DNA from: Anabaena sp. WA102
Lineage (GTDB): Bacteria > Cyanobacteriota > Cyanobacteriia > Cyanobacteriales > Nostocaceae
Reading direction: 5' to 3'
Assembly (NCBI RefSeq): GCF_001277295.1
Contig: NZ_CP011456.1
Location: 1,302,001-1,366,000 of the forward strand
DNA: 64,000 nucleotides
The notes under the pieces were generated by a model that was not told where the DNA came from, did not search any database, and saw only the letters and a program-made list of their open reading frames with translations. Positions 48,541-57,612 of this stretch are shown here, in pieces (position 1 is the first letter of the stretch; each line of letters opens with the position of its first letter). The position numbers and the translations under genes were made by a program.

Positions 48541-50082
48541 TTATGGTGTTTCTGGAAATGTTTGCACTTTGCTATCAGGACTGAGGATAACTCGGATTCT
48601 CAAGTTTTGCCCAGCTTTATTACTAGAAACAAAGGGTTTGCCAATTTCGGGAATACCACTACTATCAATGTATTCTCTGGCGACTTGATTTAATGGTAAA
48701 ATTCTTTCGATTTTGCCGTCAATACTCAATGTTAAACTATATTCTAGAGTTTGAGAAAGTCCGGTTGGTGGTTGCCAACGCTTGTTGAGGTATTCTCTCG
48801 CTTCTGCTATTTGAGGTGTATCAAATAACGTTTTATTATCAGTAGATGGGGTATCTGAGGTGGGTTTGGTTGCGGTTCTTAATCTGCTTGCTAAACTATC
48901 TTGATTTTCTGTTGGAGATGGCTGTTGTGGGGTAGTATTTCCGGCAACACTTGGCAATAATTCCGCAGCAGCAGGGGTGGGAATTAGGTTAGGAATATTA
49001 CTCAAATTGTTGTTGGGGATGGTGGCAATAGACTGGGATGGTTGGGTAATCTCAGATGGTACATTCTTGGATTTGGGGGGATTTATTCCTTTTTTATTGG
49101 GAATAGTTGAAGCATTGGGGATGGCTTTTGTTACTTTTGTGATGTTGGCATTGGGGATGATGCCTGGTAAGGGATAGGAGGAAGTATCGGATGGTATGGT
49201 TAATGGCGGTTGAGATGTTTGTGATGGTGCGGCTGGGATGGTTGCATTAGGAAAGGAAAGGGGTGGTGCGGGGGTACTCAGGTTAGGAAGTGGTGGTGTT
49301 AGTTGGGGTTGAGGGGTGATTAACGGCAGAGACGGTGTTGGTATAGGATCTTGTCGAGTAGGTTCTATAGCAACTGGTTCGGGAGACTGGAGGGCGTTTT
49401 TGGCGACTTTCTGGCGATTTTTCTGAATGTTATTGGCATATTGCCAGGTGAATGGTGTTAAACCGGCTGCTAATACTAAGACTGCGGCGATAGGGGCCCA
49501 CTGAGGTAGACTCGGTTTAATAATTTGATGGCTGGTAGTTGGTAAGACGACCATATCAGATGAGTATTCGTCTAAAGCTGTTGCTAAATCAAATAGTTGT
49601 AGTAAACTCAGTTCAATTACTTGTCCAGATGTTTCGTTAGCAAGATCACCAAAAAAGAGTTGATGAGTTAAATTATGACTGGGTTTTAAATATGCTTTTG
49701 TTTGGGAAGTTTGGGTTTTAAAGGATGGGATATTTTGGGTAGGAAGGAGAGATGGGAGAATGTCTGTTAATTCTGGTTCTGATGTTGCGTGGGGATGATC
49801 ACTGCCTAATAAGGTAATACTAAAATCTTCCGCAGATTGTTGCAGAAGCTGTTGAACGTAGGTGGTAACGACATCACATAAAATTTCTAGTTGCTGGCGA
49901 TCGCCCTCAATGAGGATTTTACCTGCTTCTGGTAATCGGGGATCATCAAATCGCAAGCTAAAACTGAGATCACTAATCACAGTTTTGTCTGTCCACCTGG
50001 ACAAAGGGGAGTTTTGCGCTGATATTTCTAATGTACAAGTTGGGGGGGTGTAGCGACGAATTACAGAATTTGATGGAGACAT
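48541..50082 (-). CDS. DUF4335 domain protein
   Basis: 513 residues. The N-terminal DUF4335 domain (RRYTPPTCTLEISAQNSPLS; FDDPRLPEAGKILIEGDRQQ) is followed by one membrane helix (WAPIAAVLVLAAGLTPFTWQY, about 190-212), a long Pro/Ser/Thr/Asn spacer (about 230-400) and a compact C-terminal domain (SLTLSIDGKIERILPLNQVA; LRIRVILSPDSKVQTF). Probably anchored with the C-terminal domain outside. Known: always next to DUF3038 in cyanobacteria, function unknown. The C-terminal domain resembles that of the 898-residue protein at 57613. It lies 71 bp downstream of the DUF3038 gene. Confidence 0.85.
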   Translation of the reverse strand: MSPSNSVIRRYTPPTCTLEISAQNSPLSRWTDKTVISDLSFSLRFDDPRLPEAGKILIEGDRQQLEILCDVVTTYVQQLLQQSAEDFSITLLGSDHPHATSEPELTDILPSLLPTQNIPSFKTQTSQTKAYLKPSHNLTHQLFFGDLANETSGQVIELSLLQLFDLATALDEYSSDMVVLPTTSHQIIKPSLPQWAPIAAVLVLAAGLTPFTWQYANNIQKNRQKVAKNALQSPEPVAIEPTRQDPIPTPSLPLITPQPQLTPPLPNLSTPAPPLSFPNATIPAAPSQTSQPPLTIPSDTSSYPLPGIIPNANITKVTKAIPNASTIPNKKGINPPKSKNVPSEITQPSQSIATIPNNNLSNIPNLIPTPAAAELLPSVAGNTTPQQPSPTENQDSLASRLRTATKPTSDTPSTDNKTLFDTPQIAEAREYLNKRWQPPTGLSQTLEYSLTLSIDGKIERILPLNQVAREYIDSSGIPEIGKPFVSSNKAGQNLRIRVILSPDSKVQTFPETP

Positions 50083-50153
50083 AACAACAATTGCAAAGAA
50101 AAAAAATAGGTATTTTGGATTTTAGATAGGGAATGAAAATCAAAAATCGCTAA

Positions 50154-50756
50154 TTATTTTGTGGAAAGGTCTATGAGTGCTAACCACAACCGCCGATGTC
50201 CACCAGATGCACTATAAAAGAGTAAATTTATTAACAGTTTGAGGGCGAGGTTGGTAAGCAAATCTGTTGAAGTTGCTTCTTCCTCTTCCATCCGGTCTTG
50301 GTAGGTATTACAAAAAGCGTCTATATAGTCTCCTAATAGGGCGGATTGGTGAGGTTTTTGCTTATTTGCTGTCAATTGTTCTAATAAACCTACAGCCCGA
50401 CGAATTAATTCTTGGTGTTGTTTGGCGAGATGGCAGATAATGAGAACTAGCGATCGCGCTTCTTCCACATCTAACTTTTTCCGTCCCCCTTGACTTTTGC
50501 GGAGGGGATTGGACTGCCGCAATCGCCACAATGCTACCCGATCTGGTACTTTGGATTCTAAGTTCAGACTAACTGCGGCTGACAGCATGGCTTCTGAACC
50601 AATACCAGTTAAGGTTTCTAGGGCTAATAGCACTAAATCTAACTGAGTTTTAATATTTTCCCATTGAGTTGTGTTTGGGACTGGGATTTGGTTTAAATCC
50701 TCCCAAGGTGATTTTGGTATAGTCGGATTAGCGGTTGAGTGCATAACTTTTAGCAT
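50154..50756 (-). CDS. DUF3038 domain protein
   Basis: 200 residues, all-helical, no signal peptide. Conserved blocks: LDLVLLALETLTGIGSEAML, ALWRLRQSNPLRKSQGGRKK, LVLIICHLAKQHQELIRRAV and a C-terminal ALKLLINLLFYSASGGHRRL. Cyanobacteria-specific; function unknown. It is immediately upstream of DUF4335 on the same strand, the conserved order, so they form an operon and likely a complex in which this is the cytoplasmic partner (inference). Confidence 0.88.
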   Translation of the reverse strand: MLKVMHSTANPTIPKSPWEDLNQIPVPNTTQWENIKTQLDLVLLALETLTGIGSEAMLSAAVSLNLESKVPDRVALWRLRQSNPLRKSQGGRKKLDVEEARSLVLIICHLAKQHQELIRRAVGLLEQLTANKQKPHQSALLGDYIDAFCNTYQDRMEEEEATSTDLLTNLALKLLINLLFYSASGGHRRLWLALIDLSTK

Positions 50757-51059
50757 AAATGATCAGGCTGAAAGAAGTTGTGACCAAAAATATGGGATAC
50801 AAGCCCCGTTCTTCTAGGATGGCTTTATGGGAAACTAGATATAGTCGCCATAGGGCATTAGGAGACTATAAACGAACGTCGAGGGATGGTAAGACTAAAT
50901 CGAAATAGCACAACCCAATGAAGCGTTAAGGAATCCTCGGACTGATTGACGAGGAGGTATGTCAATGTTACCTATTTGGAAACGAGATTGGGAATGGGTA
51001 ATTGGTGATTGGGAGTTATTTCTCCCTGCCCCCTGCCCCCTGCCTGTTCCCTGTTCCCT
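50757..51059. other. 300-bp gap with a probable IS200/IS605-type right-end scar
   Basis: 50875-50965 reads ACGTCGAGGGATGGTAAGAC ... AGGAATCCTCGGACTGATTG ACGAGGAGGTATGTCAA. A CCTCG...CGAGG hairpin (50935-50939 with 50950-50954) close to GGTATGTCAA is what I recall at the right ends of TnpB-carrying elements in cyanobacteria, where the omega (right-end) RNA is encoded. No tnpB gene is present. Heptamers CCCTGCC (51025-51059) follow and abut the mutS2 stop. Confidence 0.4.
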
Positions 51060-53573
51060 TTAGATATGAGCAATAGTAACACCAGTACCACCATCGGCTT
51101 GTTCTGCTGGTTCGTAGTGGGTAACTCTGGGGTGTTGTTGTAAGAAAACGTGGACTCCTTGCTTGAGTTTACCAGTACCGTGTCCATGAATAATCCATAG
51201 GGGGCCAGCGGCTTCAGAAATAGCTTTATCTAAGATGTATTCGGCATCGGCTACTCGTTTTCCGCGCAAATCCACAGTATTTTTGGAGGTACGAATAGCT
51301 GGGGCTGGTGGTGGTGTAACTATCGTTGGGGCTGGTTTTGGTTTAACTATGGGTTCGGGTTTTTGTCCATCTAAGGATTCTATATCTTGGAGTTGGACTG
51401 TCATTTTCATGATGCCAAAACGGACATTAAAGTTGCCGTCAGCATCAGGAATTGTTAAAACTTCGGCGGTTTGACCTAATTTGGGAATTCGTACGCGATC
51501 GCCCACTTTCGGCATAAACCCAGGCTTAGGTTTAGGTGGTGGTGCAGGTTCGTATTTTTGGGCAATTTGACTTAGGGATGCGGTGGCTTGTTGGGCATCT
51601 TGGGCGTTAGGTGTGCCTTTTTGCAAGCGGCGGATTACTTGGGCAATTTCGCCTTTGGCTTGGGTAATTGCTTGTTGAACGGCGATTTCTTGGGAAGCCC
51701 GCAAATCTTTTTCTCTGGCTTCTAAGGACGCGGCTTTGTCAGAAACTTCTTTATATAATCTTTCGGCTTGACGTAATAATTTTTGGGCTTCGGCGGCTTT
51801 GGTTTCCTGATTGCGACGTTGGGCTTCTAAACCGGCGATAACTTGGTTTACTTCGTCTGTGGCTTCTCCCACTTGAGTTTTCGCTGCTGCTACTACCTCT
51901 GGTTTTAAGCCTAAACGCAAGGCAATACTCAGGGCGTTAGAACGTCCAGGAATCCCCCACAATAGACGGTAAGTGGGTGAAAGTGTGGTTTCGTTAAATT
52001 CTACGGAAGCATTTTCAAACCGAGGATCTTCGTATTTTAATGCCTTGAGTTCGCCAAAGTGGGTACTAGCCATTGTTAGCTGGGTATGATTGGCGAGATA
52101 TTTCAGTAAAGCGATCGCTAATGCACTTCCTTCAACGGGATCTGTACCTGCACCAACTTCATCAAGTAGAACTAGGGACTGGGGACTGGGGATTGGTAGT
52201 TTTATTTCTTCTTCTTTCTCCCGACTTCTGGGCGGGGTTTCCCCGCCCCTACTGACTTCTGACTCCTGACTCCTGACTCCTTCTTCTTTTTCTTCCTGAT
52301 TGTTGGGCGCAGGCCCTGCGCCCCTACCTCCTGACTCTAATGCTTCTAATATTCGACTAATGCGGCGAATATGCCCTGAAAATGTGGATAAACTCTGTTG
52401 TAAAGATTGTTCATCCCCAATATCAGCTAAAACTTGCGAAAACCAAGGCATTTCTACGGGTTCACGGGCGGGAACAAATAAACCTACTTTCGCCATGATA
52501 GCGGCTAATCCCAAGGTTTTTAAGGTGACAGTTTTTCCACCTGTATTGGGTCCGGTAATTGTAACTACCCGAATTTGGGGACTAATTAACAAATCTACAG
52601 GTACGACTGGATTTCCTTGTTCATGCTGCTGTTGCCAGACTAGCAAGGGATGGCGCAGATTTCGCAAGGTGATAATTTCATTGTCTTCTCGATTCACAAA
52701 ACGTGGGGGATTAGAACCTATCCACAGACTGTAACGGGATTTGGCAACTGCTAAATCTAAGGTGGTGACAATAGCTAATAATCTTTCTAAGTCTGGGGTA
52801 ACTGCGGCCACCTTCTCTGTTAAAGTCCGGCGAATTACTTCTGCTTCAGTTTGTTCTTTTCTGATGACTTGCCGCAGTTGATTACCCAATGGTACGACAC
52901 TATTAGGCTCTATATACAGGGTTGCACCACTGGTAGAGGTGTCGTGAACAATGCCGGGAATTGCGTCCTTTTGGGGGGCTTTAACGGGGATAACAAAGCG
53001 ATCGCTTCTTTGGGTAATTAACTGTTCTTGAACAGCGCCCGATTTAGCTTGAATAATATTTTGGAGTTTTTGGGTGATTTGTCCGCGAATTCTCCGCAAT
53101 TCTATGCGAATTTCCCCCATTTTCTGACTAGCACGATCAGTTACTTGCCCCCGTTCATCAATACAACGGTGGATTTCCTGTTCTAATTCGGGGTAAGTTC
53201 GCAATTGGGAAACTAAATCGGATAAAACCGGGACATTTTCTTGATTATCAATAACACGACGTAAATTTCTTGTTCCTGCCAAGGTGGTAGCGATCGCCAA
53301 CAGTTCCTCACCAGGTAAAATACTTTGGAGTATTGCCCGTTCCAGGGAATCACCAATATCCTGTATTCCCTCAAAGGACAACCCTGGATGTAAACGACTT
53401 TCCAGTTCGTAAACTTCTTTGGTTTGCGCTAATAACTGTTCACTTTCTACCTGAGTCTCAGGAATCGGCAGGTTACGCGCAACTATCGCCCCTAACTTAG
53501 TTGCCGCAAAGGTGGAAAGGTGCTGGCACAGACGGGGCCACTCTAGTAATTCTAAGGTTTCAGATTGGATCAA
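51060..53573 (-). CDS. mutS2: MutS2 family protein with a repeat-derived insertion in the ATPase domain
   Basis: 837 residues; typical MutS2 is about 780-800. It binds branched DNA and/or collided ribosomes, restraining recombination. Clamp and lever region 1-300, ATPase with Walker A TGPNTGGKT (about 338-346) and Walker B LVLLDEVGAGTDP (about 466-478), coiled-coil 520-640, KOW-like segment (VGDRVRIPKLGQTAEVL) and C-terminal Smr domain with VDLRGKRVADAEY and HGHGTGKLKQGV. Between Walker A and B, residues about 414-462 (GGRGAGPAPNN...GGETPPRSR) are not MutS2 sequence but translated intergenic repeats. The frame is open, so the protein is probably made. Confidence 0.93.
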   Translation of the reverse strand: MIQSETLELLEWPRLCQHLSTFAATKLGAIVARNLPIPETQVESEQLLAQTKEVYELESRLHPGLSFEGIQDIGDSLERAILQSILPGEELLAIATTLAGTRNLRRVIDNQENVPVLSDLVSQLRTYPELEQEIHRCIDERGQVTDRASQKMGEIRIELRRIRGQITQKLQNIIQAKSGAVQEQLITQRSDRFVIPVKAPQKDAIPGIVHDTSTSGATLYIEPNSVVPLGNQLRQVIRKEQTEAEVIRRTLTEKVAAVTPDLERLLAIVTTLDLAVAKSRYSLWIGSNPPRFVNREDNEIITLRNLRHPLLVWQQQHEQGNPVVPVDLLISPQIRVVTITGPNTGGKTVTLKTLGLAAIMAKVGLFVPAREPVEMPWFSQVLADIGDEQSLQQSLSTFSGHIRRISRILEALESGGRGAGPAPNNQEEKEEGVRSQESEVSRGGETPPRSREKEEEIKLPIPSPQSLVLLDEVGAGTDPVEGSALAIALLKYLANHTQLTMASTHFGELKALKYEDPRFENASVEFNETTLSPTYRLLWGIPGRSNALSIALRLGLKPEVVAAAKTQVGEATDEVNQVIAGLEAQRRNQETKAAEAQKLLRQAERLYKEVSDKAASLEAREKDLRASQEIAVQQAITQAKGEIAQVIRRLQKGTPNAQDAQQATASLSQIAQKYEPAPPPKPKPGFMPKVGDRVRIPKLGQTAEVLTIPDADGNFNVRFGIMKMTVQLQDIESLDGQKPEPIVKPKPAPTIVTPPPAPAIRTSKNTVDLRGKRVADAEYILDKAISEAAGPLWIIHGHGTGKLKQGVHVFLQQHPRVTHYEPAEQADGGTGVTIAHI
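52190..52335. repeat. Intergenic-type repeats inserted within mutS2
   Basis: In order on the plus strand: CCCCAGT-type heptamers read as ACTGGGG (52180-52200), a GGGCGGGGTTTCCCCGCCC hairpin (about 52232-52252), GACTCCT heptamers (52256-52280) and the GGGCGCAGGCCCTGCGCCC palindrome (52305-52327). These are the same elements found between genes elsewhere (for example 3111, 12465). Total length keeps the mutS2 frame open; translation gives a polar, charged loop. Confidence 0.9.
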
Positions 53574-54074
53574 GGTTTCAACAACAAATCTGAAATTATC
53601 GTAACAATTTTAGCCCCTAGAAGACTACATTTTCCAGGATAAAATTTTCCGGTGTCCATTCGTGGGGGAAGCATGGGGAGAAGAGAGGTAGGGGAGGTAG
53701 GGGGTAGGGGAGGTAGGGGAAGTAGGGGGGGGCAGGGGAGGGAAGAACAGAAGTTTTTTCCGTCAAACCCACATTCAGCATGAGTAACTTAGAGCTTTCT
53801 TAAGTAATTGGACAAAAATATTTACAGTCATTGCGAGCGAAGGGAAGCAATCACAACCCTTGGAATTGCTTCATTTCACTTCGTTCCATATGGCTAACGC
53901 CACGCAACGCTTACGCAATGAAATTGTGTAATTAATTCTGTCTCACTACTTAAAGTATTTGATTATGGAGGTAATTGCTGAAAATTTAGAAAAATTTCCG
54001 ATTTTATCCCGTATTATTACAGACAAGCATATATCATAATAATCAACTCTTTAAAAAAACTTCTCAGGTGCAAT
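53574..54074. other. 500-bp repeat-bearing gap upstream of the EACC1 gene
   Basis: Contains a 9-mer G-rich array (about 53690-53745), then a CATTGCGAGCGAAGGGAAGC repeat continuing to ATGGCTAACGCCACGCAACG (about 53825-53920), and a clean AT-rich 130 bp before 54075 that should hold the promoter of the EACC1/caspase pair. No gene. Confidence 0.65.
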
Positions 54075-54449
54075 ATGAGTTCAGAATCCCATGTTAAATT
54101 CACAATTACTCTTGCCAATCCAGATTTAGATGCAGAGGAGCAGGAACGGGAAACACGGAATCTGCTGCGAGACATTAATGACTTAGATGTGGAAAGTGCT
54201 GGATTTGTAGAAGTGACAGAAATACCAGAAGGAGCTAGATCTGTTGGTGGTTTTTTGGTCGGGGCTTTGCAAGCTGAGGTCACTATTAGTAATTGTTATA
54301 AATTGTTGGCATGGTTGGGCGGCTTGGGTAACAAAAGTATTGAATTGGAAGTTGAAGTCAACGGAAAAAAAGTGAAAGTGAAAGCCAATGGTCAGAAAGA
54401 ACTAACAGCAGCACTGGAATTAGCACAAAAATTTATCGCAGGTAACTAA
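54075..54449 (+). CDS. Effector-associated constant component 1 (EACC1)-like protein
   Basis: 124 residues, no signal or membrane segment. Begins with a beta strand (HVKFTITLANPDLDAEEQER) and RNLLRDINDLDVESAGFVEV, then a Gly/Ala helix (SVGGFLVGALQAEVTISNCY) and the strands IELEVEVNGKKVKVKANGQK. This layout matches EACC1, a small protein encoded next to caspase or trypsin-like effectors in predicted biological-conflict systems of cyanobacteria and actinobacteria (known from comparative genomics; mechanism unproved). It lies 32 bp upstream of the caspase-like gene on the same strand, so they are almost certainly one operon. Confidence 0.8.
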   Translation: MSSESHVKFTITLANPDLDAEEQERETRNLLRDINDLDVESAGFVEVTEIPEGARSVGGFLVGALQAEVTISNCYKLLAWLGGLGNKSIELEVEVNGKKVKVKANGQKELTAALELAQKFIAGN

Positions 54450-54481
54450 GAAATTACACAATATAAGGAAAGAATAACGAG

Positions 54482-56548
54482 ATGGCGAAAATAGCCCTAC
54501 TAATAGGAGTTAGCGAGTATGAGCCTGGTCTTACCCCGTTACCAGCAGCGACAAAAGATGTTGAAGCCATGCAGCAAGTTTTGGAAAACCCAGACATTGG
54601 CGGTTTTGATGAGGTCAAAGTGCTGGTAAATCCTCCACGACAAGAAATGGGAGAAGCTATTGAAATGTTGTTTGATAATCGTCAAAAAGATGACCTCTTG
54701 CTGTTATTTTTCTCTGGTCATGGCATTAAGGATGAAGAAGGTAGGCTTTACTTTGCTGCTCGTAACACCCGCAAAAATGACAACGGAGTATTAGTTAAGG
54801 CAACAACAGTACCAGCTACCTCTGTCCATGAGGTCATGAAGAATAGCCGCTCTAAACACGAGGTAGTAATTCTTGATTGTTGCTTTAGTGGTGCGTTTGC
54901 TGAGGGGATGTTAGTGAGAGATGATGGTTTTGTAGATATCAAAAATCAATTGGGTGGAGAAGGACGGGCTGTTCTGACTTCCTCAACTTCAACCCAATAT
55001 TCTTTGGAACGGAGAGGGGCAGATACATCAATTTACACAGGTTACATAGTTGAGGGGCTGAAAACTGGTGCAGCAGACCGGGACGAAGATGGTTCGATTT
55101 CCGTTGATGAATTGCATGAATACGCCAAAAGTAAGGTTCAAGAAGCCACTCCAGCAATGAAACCGGAGATATATGCTGTCAAAGAAGGATATAAAATTCA
55201 GCTTGCTAAAGCACCTATTGATGATCCCAAGCTCAAATATCGTCGAGAAGTTGAATATTGGGTAAGGGACGGTGAGATTGATAATCTTGGTCGTATTACT
55301 TTAGATAACCTACAAAAAAAATTGGGACTAACACCTGACGAAGCGGCGACTATAGAGGCTGATGTTTTAAAACCTTATCAAGACTACAAAGAAAATTTAC
55401 AGGAATATCAGAAAGCATTTCTCCAAACAATTAAAGGTAAATTCCGTGTTAGTGATAAAACTCGTGCTGAATTGAAACGTCTTCAGCAAGTGTTAGGACT
55501 TAGAGATGAAGATACAGTCAAAATAGAAGCTTCTCACAAAAGAAAACTTAATCTAGGTAATCAATTTATAGGAATATTGAGTCTAGGAATTATTAGTTTT
55601 GCGGTAGGATGGTATGTTAAGCCGGATAAAGAATGTCCTTCATGTAACACACCTATAATAAAAACTACCAACAAATTTGCACAAGTCCGCAATATACCTG
55701 AAGGAAAATTTAACTACGGTGGCAGCACTTCCTGGAGTTTTATATACCCAACCTTAGAATCAGAAATTAAAAAGACTCATCCTCAATTTGAGATCAACAT
55801 AAGACAGGACTTAGTACAAGGTTCTGGAATAGGTATTGAGAAGTTAATAGATGGTGAACTGGATTTTGCTCTATCATCTCGTGATGTTTCGCTTCCAGAG
55901 GAGTTCACAGCTAAAACTAAAAAAAATCTTAAACTTAAAGCAATTCCAATTGTTAAAACTGGTTTAGCAGTAACCGTTAACCCCAAATTAGCGATCAATT
56001 CTCTGACCAAAGACCAAGTAAGTGAAATCTTTAATGGAAAAATTGACAACTGGAGACAGGCTGGTAATCCAGCAGATATACCAATTAAGTTTTATGTGCG
56101 TGGTAATAATCCAACAAGCACTGATGAGTTCAGAAAAACTTTAAACATCATAACTTTTGGTAAAAATATTAACTATGTTAGTACGACTATTGAAGCACTT
56201 CAAAAAATCACTGGAGAACCTGGGGGAATCTTCGTAGGACCAATCTCAGACATAGTGCCACAGTGTGGAGTTAAGACTTTACCTATTATTAATAAGGGCA
56301 AAACTTTCTATCCATACGAAAAGGAAAAATTCGTGCCACCTGCTCAATGTGGACCTGGCAAGCGTAATAAAGTCAACATAGAAGCGATTAACAGTGATGA
56401 ATATCCATTCTCTGTTCGTTTTTACGTGGTGGTTAAGAAAAATGGTCAAAAAGCAGAGAAAGCTGGTGAAGCGTATGCAAATCTACTTCAAACAGAACAA
56501 GGTAAAGATATAATAAAAAAGCTTCAAGAAACTGGAGGTCTGAAATAA
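54482..56548 (+). CDS. Caspase-like protease fused to an EAD-like segment, membrane helix and PstS-like binding domain
   Basis: 688 residues. 1-240: caspase (p20/p10-like) domain with His80 in FFSGHG and the nucleophile Cys134 (Cys133 adjacent) in VVILDCCFSG. 250-350: two helical repeats (YWVRDGEIDNLGRITLDNLQ; GKFRVSDKTRAELKRLQQVL) resembling effector-associated or SHOCT-like adaptor segments. 361-378: single membrane helix (FIGILSLGIISFAVGWYV). 400-688: type-2 periplasmic binding domain of PstS type (YGGSTSWSF; GSGIGIEKLIDGELDFALSS; EIFNGKIDNWRQAGN). Predicted topology puts the protease inside and the binding domain in the periplasm. Inference: extracytoplasmic solute, perhaps phosphate, gates a suicide-type protease. 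Coupled to EACC1. Confidence 0.88.
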   Translation: MAKIALLIGVSEYEPGLTPLPAATKDVEAMQQVLENPDIGGFDEVKVLVNPPRQEMGEAIEMLFDNRQKDDLLLLFFSGHGIKDEEGRLYFAARNTRKNDNGVLVKATTVPATSVHEVMKNSRSKHEVVILDCCFSGAFAEGMLVRDDGFVDIKNQLGGEGRAVLTSSTSTQYSLERRGADTSIYTGYIVEGLKTGAADRDEDGSISVDELHEYAKSKVQEATPAMKPEIYAVKEGYKIQLAKAPIDDPKLKYRREVEYWVRDGEIDNLGRITLDNLQKKLGLTPDEAATIEADVLKPYQDYKENLQEYQKAFLQTIKGKFRVSDKTRAELKRLQQVLGLRDEDTVKIEASHKRKLNLGNQFIGILSLGIISFAVGWYVKPDKECPSCNTPIIKTTNKFAQVRNIPEGKFNYGGSTSWSFIYPTLESEIKKTHPQFEINIRQDLVQGSGIGIEKLIDGELDFALSSRDVSLPEEFTAKTKKNLKLKAIPIVKTGLAVTVNPKLAINSLTKDQVSEIFNGKIDNWRQAGNPADIPIKFYVRGNNPTSTDEFRKTLNIITFGKNINYVSTTIEALQKITGEPGGIFVGPISDIVPQCGVKTLPIINKGKTFYPYEKEKFVPPAQCGPGKRNKVNIEAINSDEYPFSVRFYVVVKKNGQKAEKAGEAYANLLQTEQGKDIIKKLQETGGLK

Positions 56549-56606
56549 CTAGTTGTTAATGCTTCACTTTGGTGAATCTTAATTTTACAACTTTACTAAA
56601 TAGCGA

Positions 56607-57245
56607 TTACAAATTATCCTTCACCCAATTCCTAAAATTCCGCATAGCCTGACTTCTCCCAATAGTCAAACACTGCTGCACATACTCATTAACTAATTCA
56701 ATAATGGGAATATCAGGAAAATTAGGACTAGATGAAGATTTTATATATTTCCCTTCCCGTAACAAGAAAATCTCCAAACCTTGTTGTTGATATCGCCAAA
56801 GTTCAGGAACTCCCAAAATCTCATAATTGTCAAATCGAGTCCGAGAAGTAATATCAATTTCAATAGCCAAATCTGGTGGTGGATCTATATTTAAATCAAT
56901 CCGATTTTTCCCAATTACAGCAGCTTGATTTTGAATATAAAAACTGGTATCTGGTTCTACAGCTTGTCTCATTCTTTCATTTTTAAGTGTTGTCGAACCA
57001 AAAGGCTCAAAATCAATTTCTAATTTATCTAATAAAATTCTGACTAATTCACCAAATATTTCTTTGTCTTTTTCATGTTCAGGTAAAGGAACCATAATTT
57101 CTAACCAACCATCACTATAAGAAATACGTGCAGCACGTTTTTCTCCCATTTCTTCTAAAATATTTTCTAACTTCTGCCAACTAATATCCTTGAGTAACAT
57201 TTGTTGACCAGGGTTGACAATAATTTGTTGCAGTTCTAAAAGCAT
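56607..57245 (-). CDS. Uma2-family nuclease-like protein (DUF820), long form
   Basis: 212 residues. Core: RMRQAVEPDTSFYIQN, PPPDLAIEIDITSRT and a following YEILGVPELWRYQ helix, the Uma2 PD-(D/E)XK-like pattern in which the lysine position is changed (EIDITSRT). Start ATG at 57245 overlaps by 10 bp the 3' end of the four-helix-bundle fragment at 57236-57457. Convergent with the caspase gene (58 bp between). No close relation to the short Uma2 at 41373. Biological role unknown; Uma2 copies often accompany mobile or fragmented DNA, as here. Confidence 0.85.
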   Translation of the reverse strand: MLLELQQIIVNPGQQMLLKDISWQKLENILEEMGEKRAARISYSDGWLEIMVPLPEHEKDKEIFGELVRILLDKLEIDFEPFGSTTLKNERMRQAVEPDTSFYIQNQAAVIGKNRIDLNIDPPPDLAIEIDITSRTRFDNYEILGVPELWRYQQQGLEIFLLREGKYIKSSSSPNFPDIPIIELVNEYVQQCLTIGRSQAMRNFRNWVKDNL

Positions 57246-57457
57246 ATCGCCTCAGAGATAGATATGTACCTCATAACACCGGGAAGTGCTGTAAGAGCTA
57301 TATTAGCTGGGATGGATACTGCACTTCTTCTAATTTGTTGAACCATAGCATATAGCTCGTCTTTGGGAAAAAGTTTAGTGAGGAAATAGCACTTTTCAGC
57401 AATATCCATGCCTTTTTGCCAAATCATTAAGTCTTTAAAGTCATTAATATCCGACAT
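57236..57457 (-). pseudogene. Four-helix-bundle protein (S23/TIGR02436-like), truncated
   Basis: Starts normally (MSDINDFKDLMIWQKGMDIA, then LFPKDELYAMVQQIRRSAVS IPANIA) but after residue 53 diverges to LTALPGVMRYISISEAICF and stops. Family members continue with EGYGR and another 60 residues forming the last two helices, so only the first half remains. The C-terminal half of a sister copy lies at 60416-60720. Known: small ribosomal-intervening-sequence-type proteins of unknown function, frequent in cyanobacteria. Confidence 0.8.
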
Positions 57458-57525
57458 TCTTCCTGTTCCCTGTTAAGAGTTCCCTGTTCCCTACTCTTGT
57501 TAGTTTAGCATACTAAGTCCGGCAG

Positions 57526-57612
57526 ATCCCCTTAAATTCAGTTACAGGTTTACTAATTACTAACTTAGTCGGTAATAAAAGAGTCTCATCCTTGGCTTTA
57601 CCATCATTGGGT
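57526..57612 (-). repeat. Partial tandem duplicate of the 3' end of the following gene
   Basis: About 87 bp just beyond the stop of the 898-residue gene repeat, with two or three changes, the coding stretch at 57679-57772 (encoding SKPNDSKANDETLLLPTKLV). The offset is 153 bp. It looks like a short tandem duplication in which the original 3' end was pushed downstream and replaced as terminus. Confidence 0.85.
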
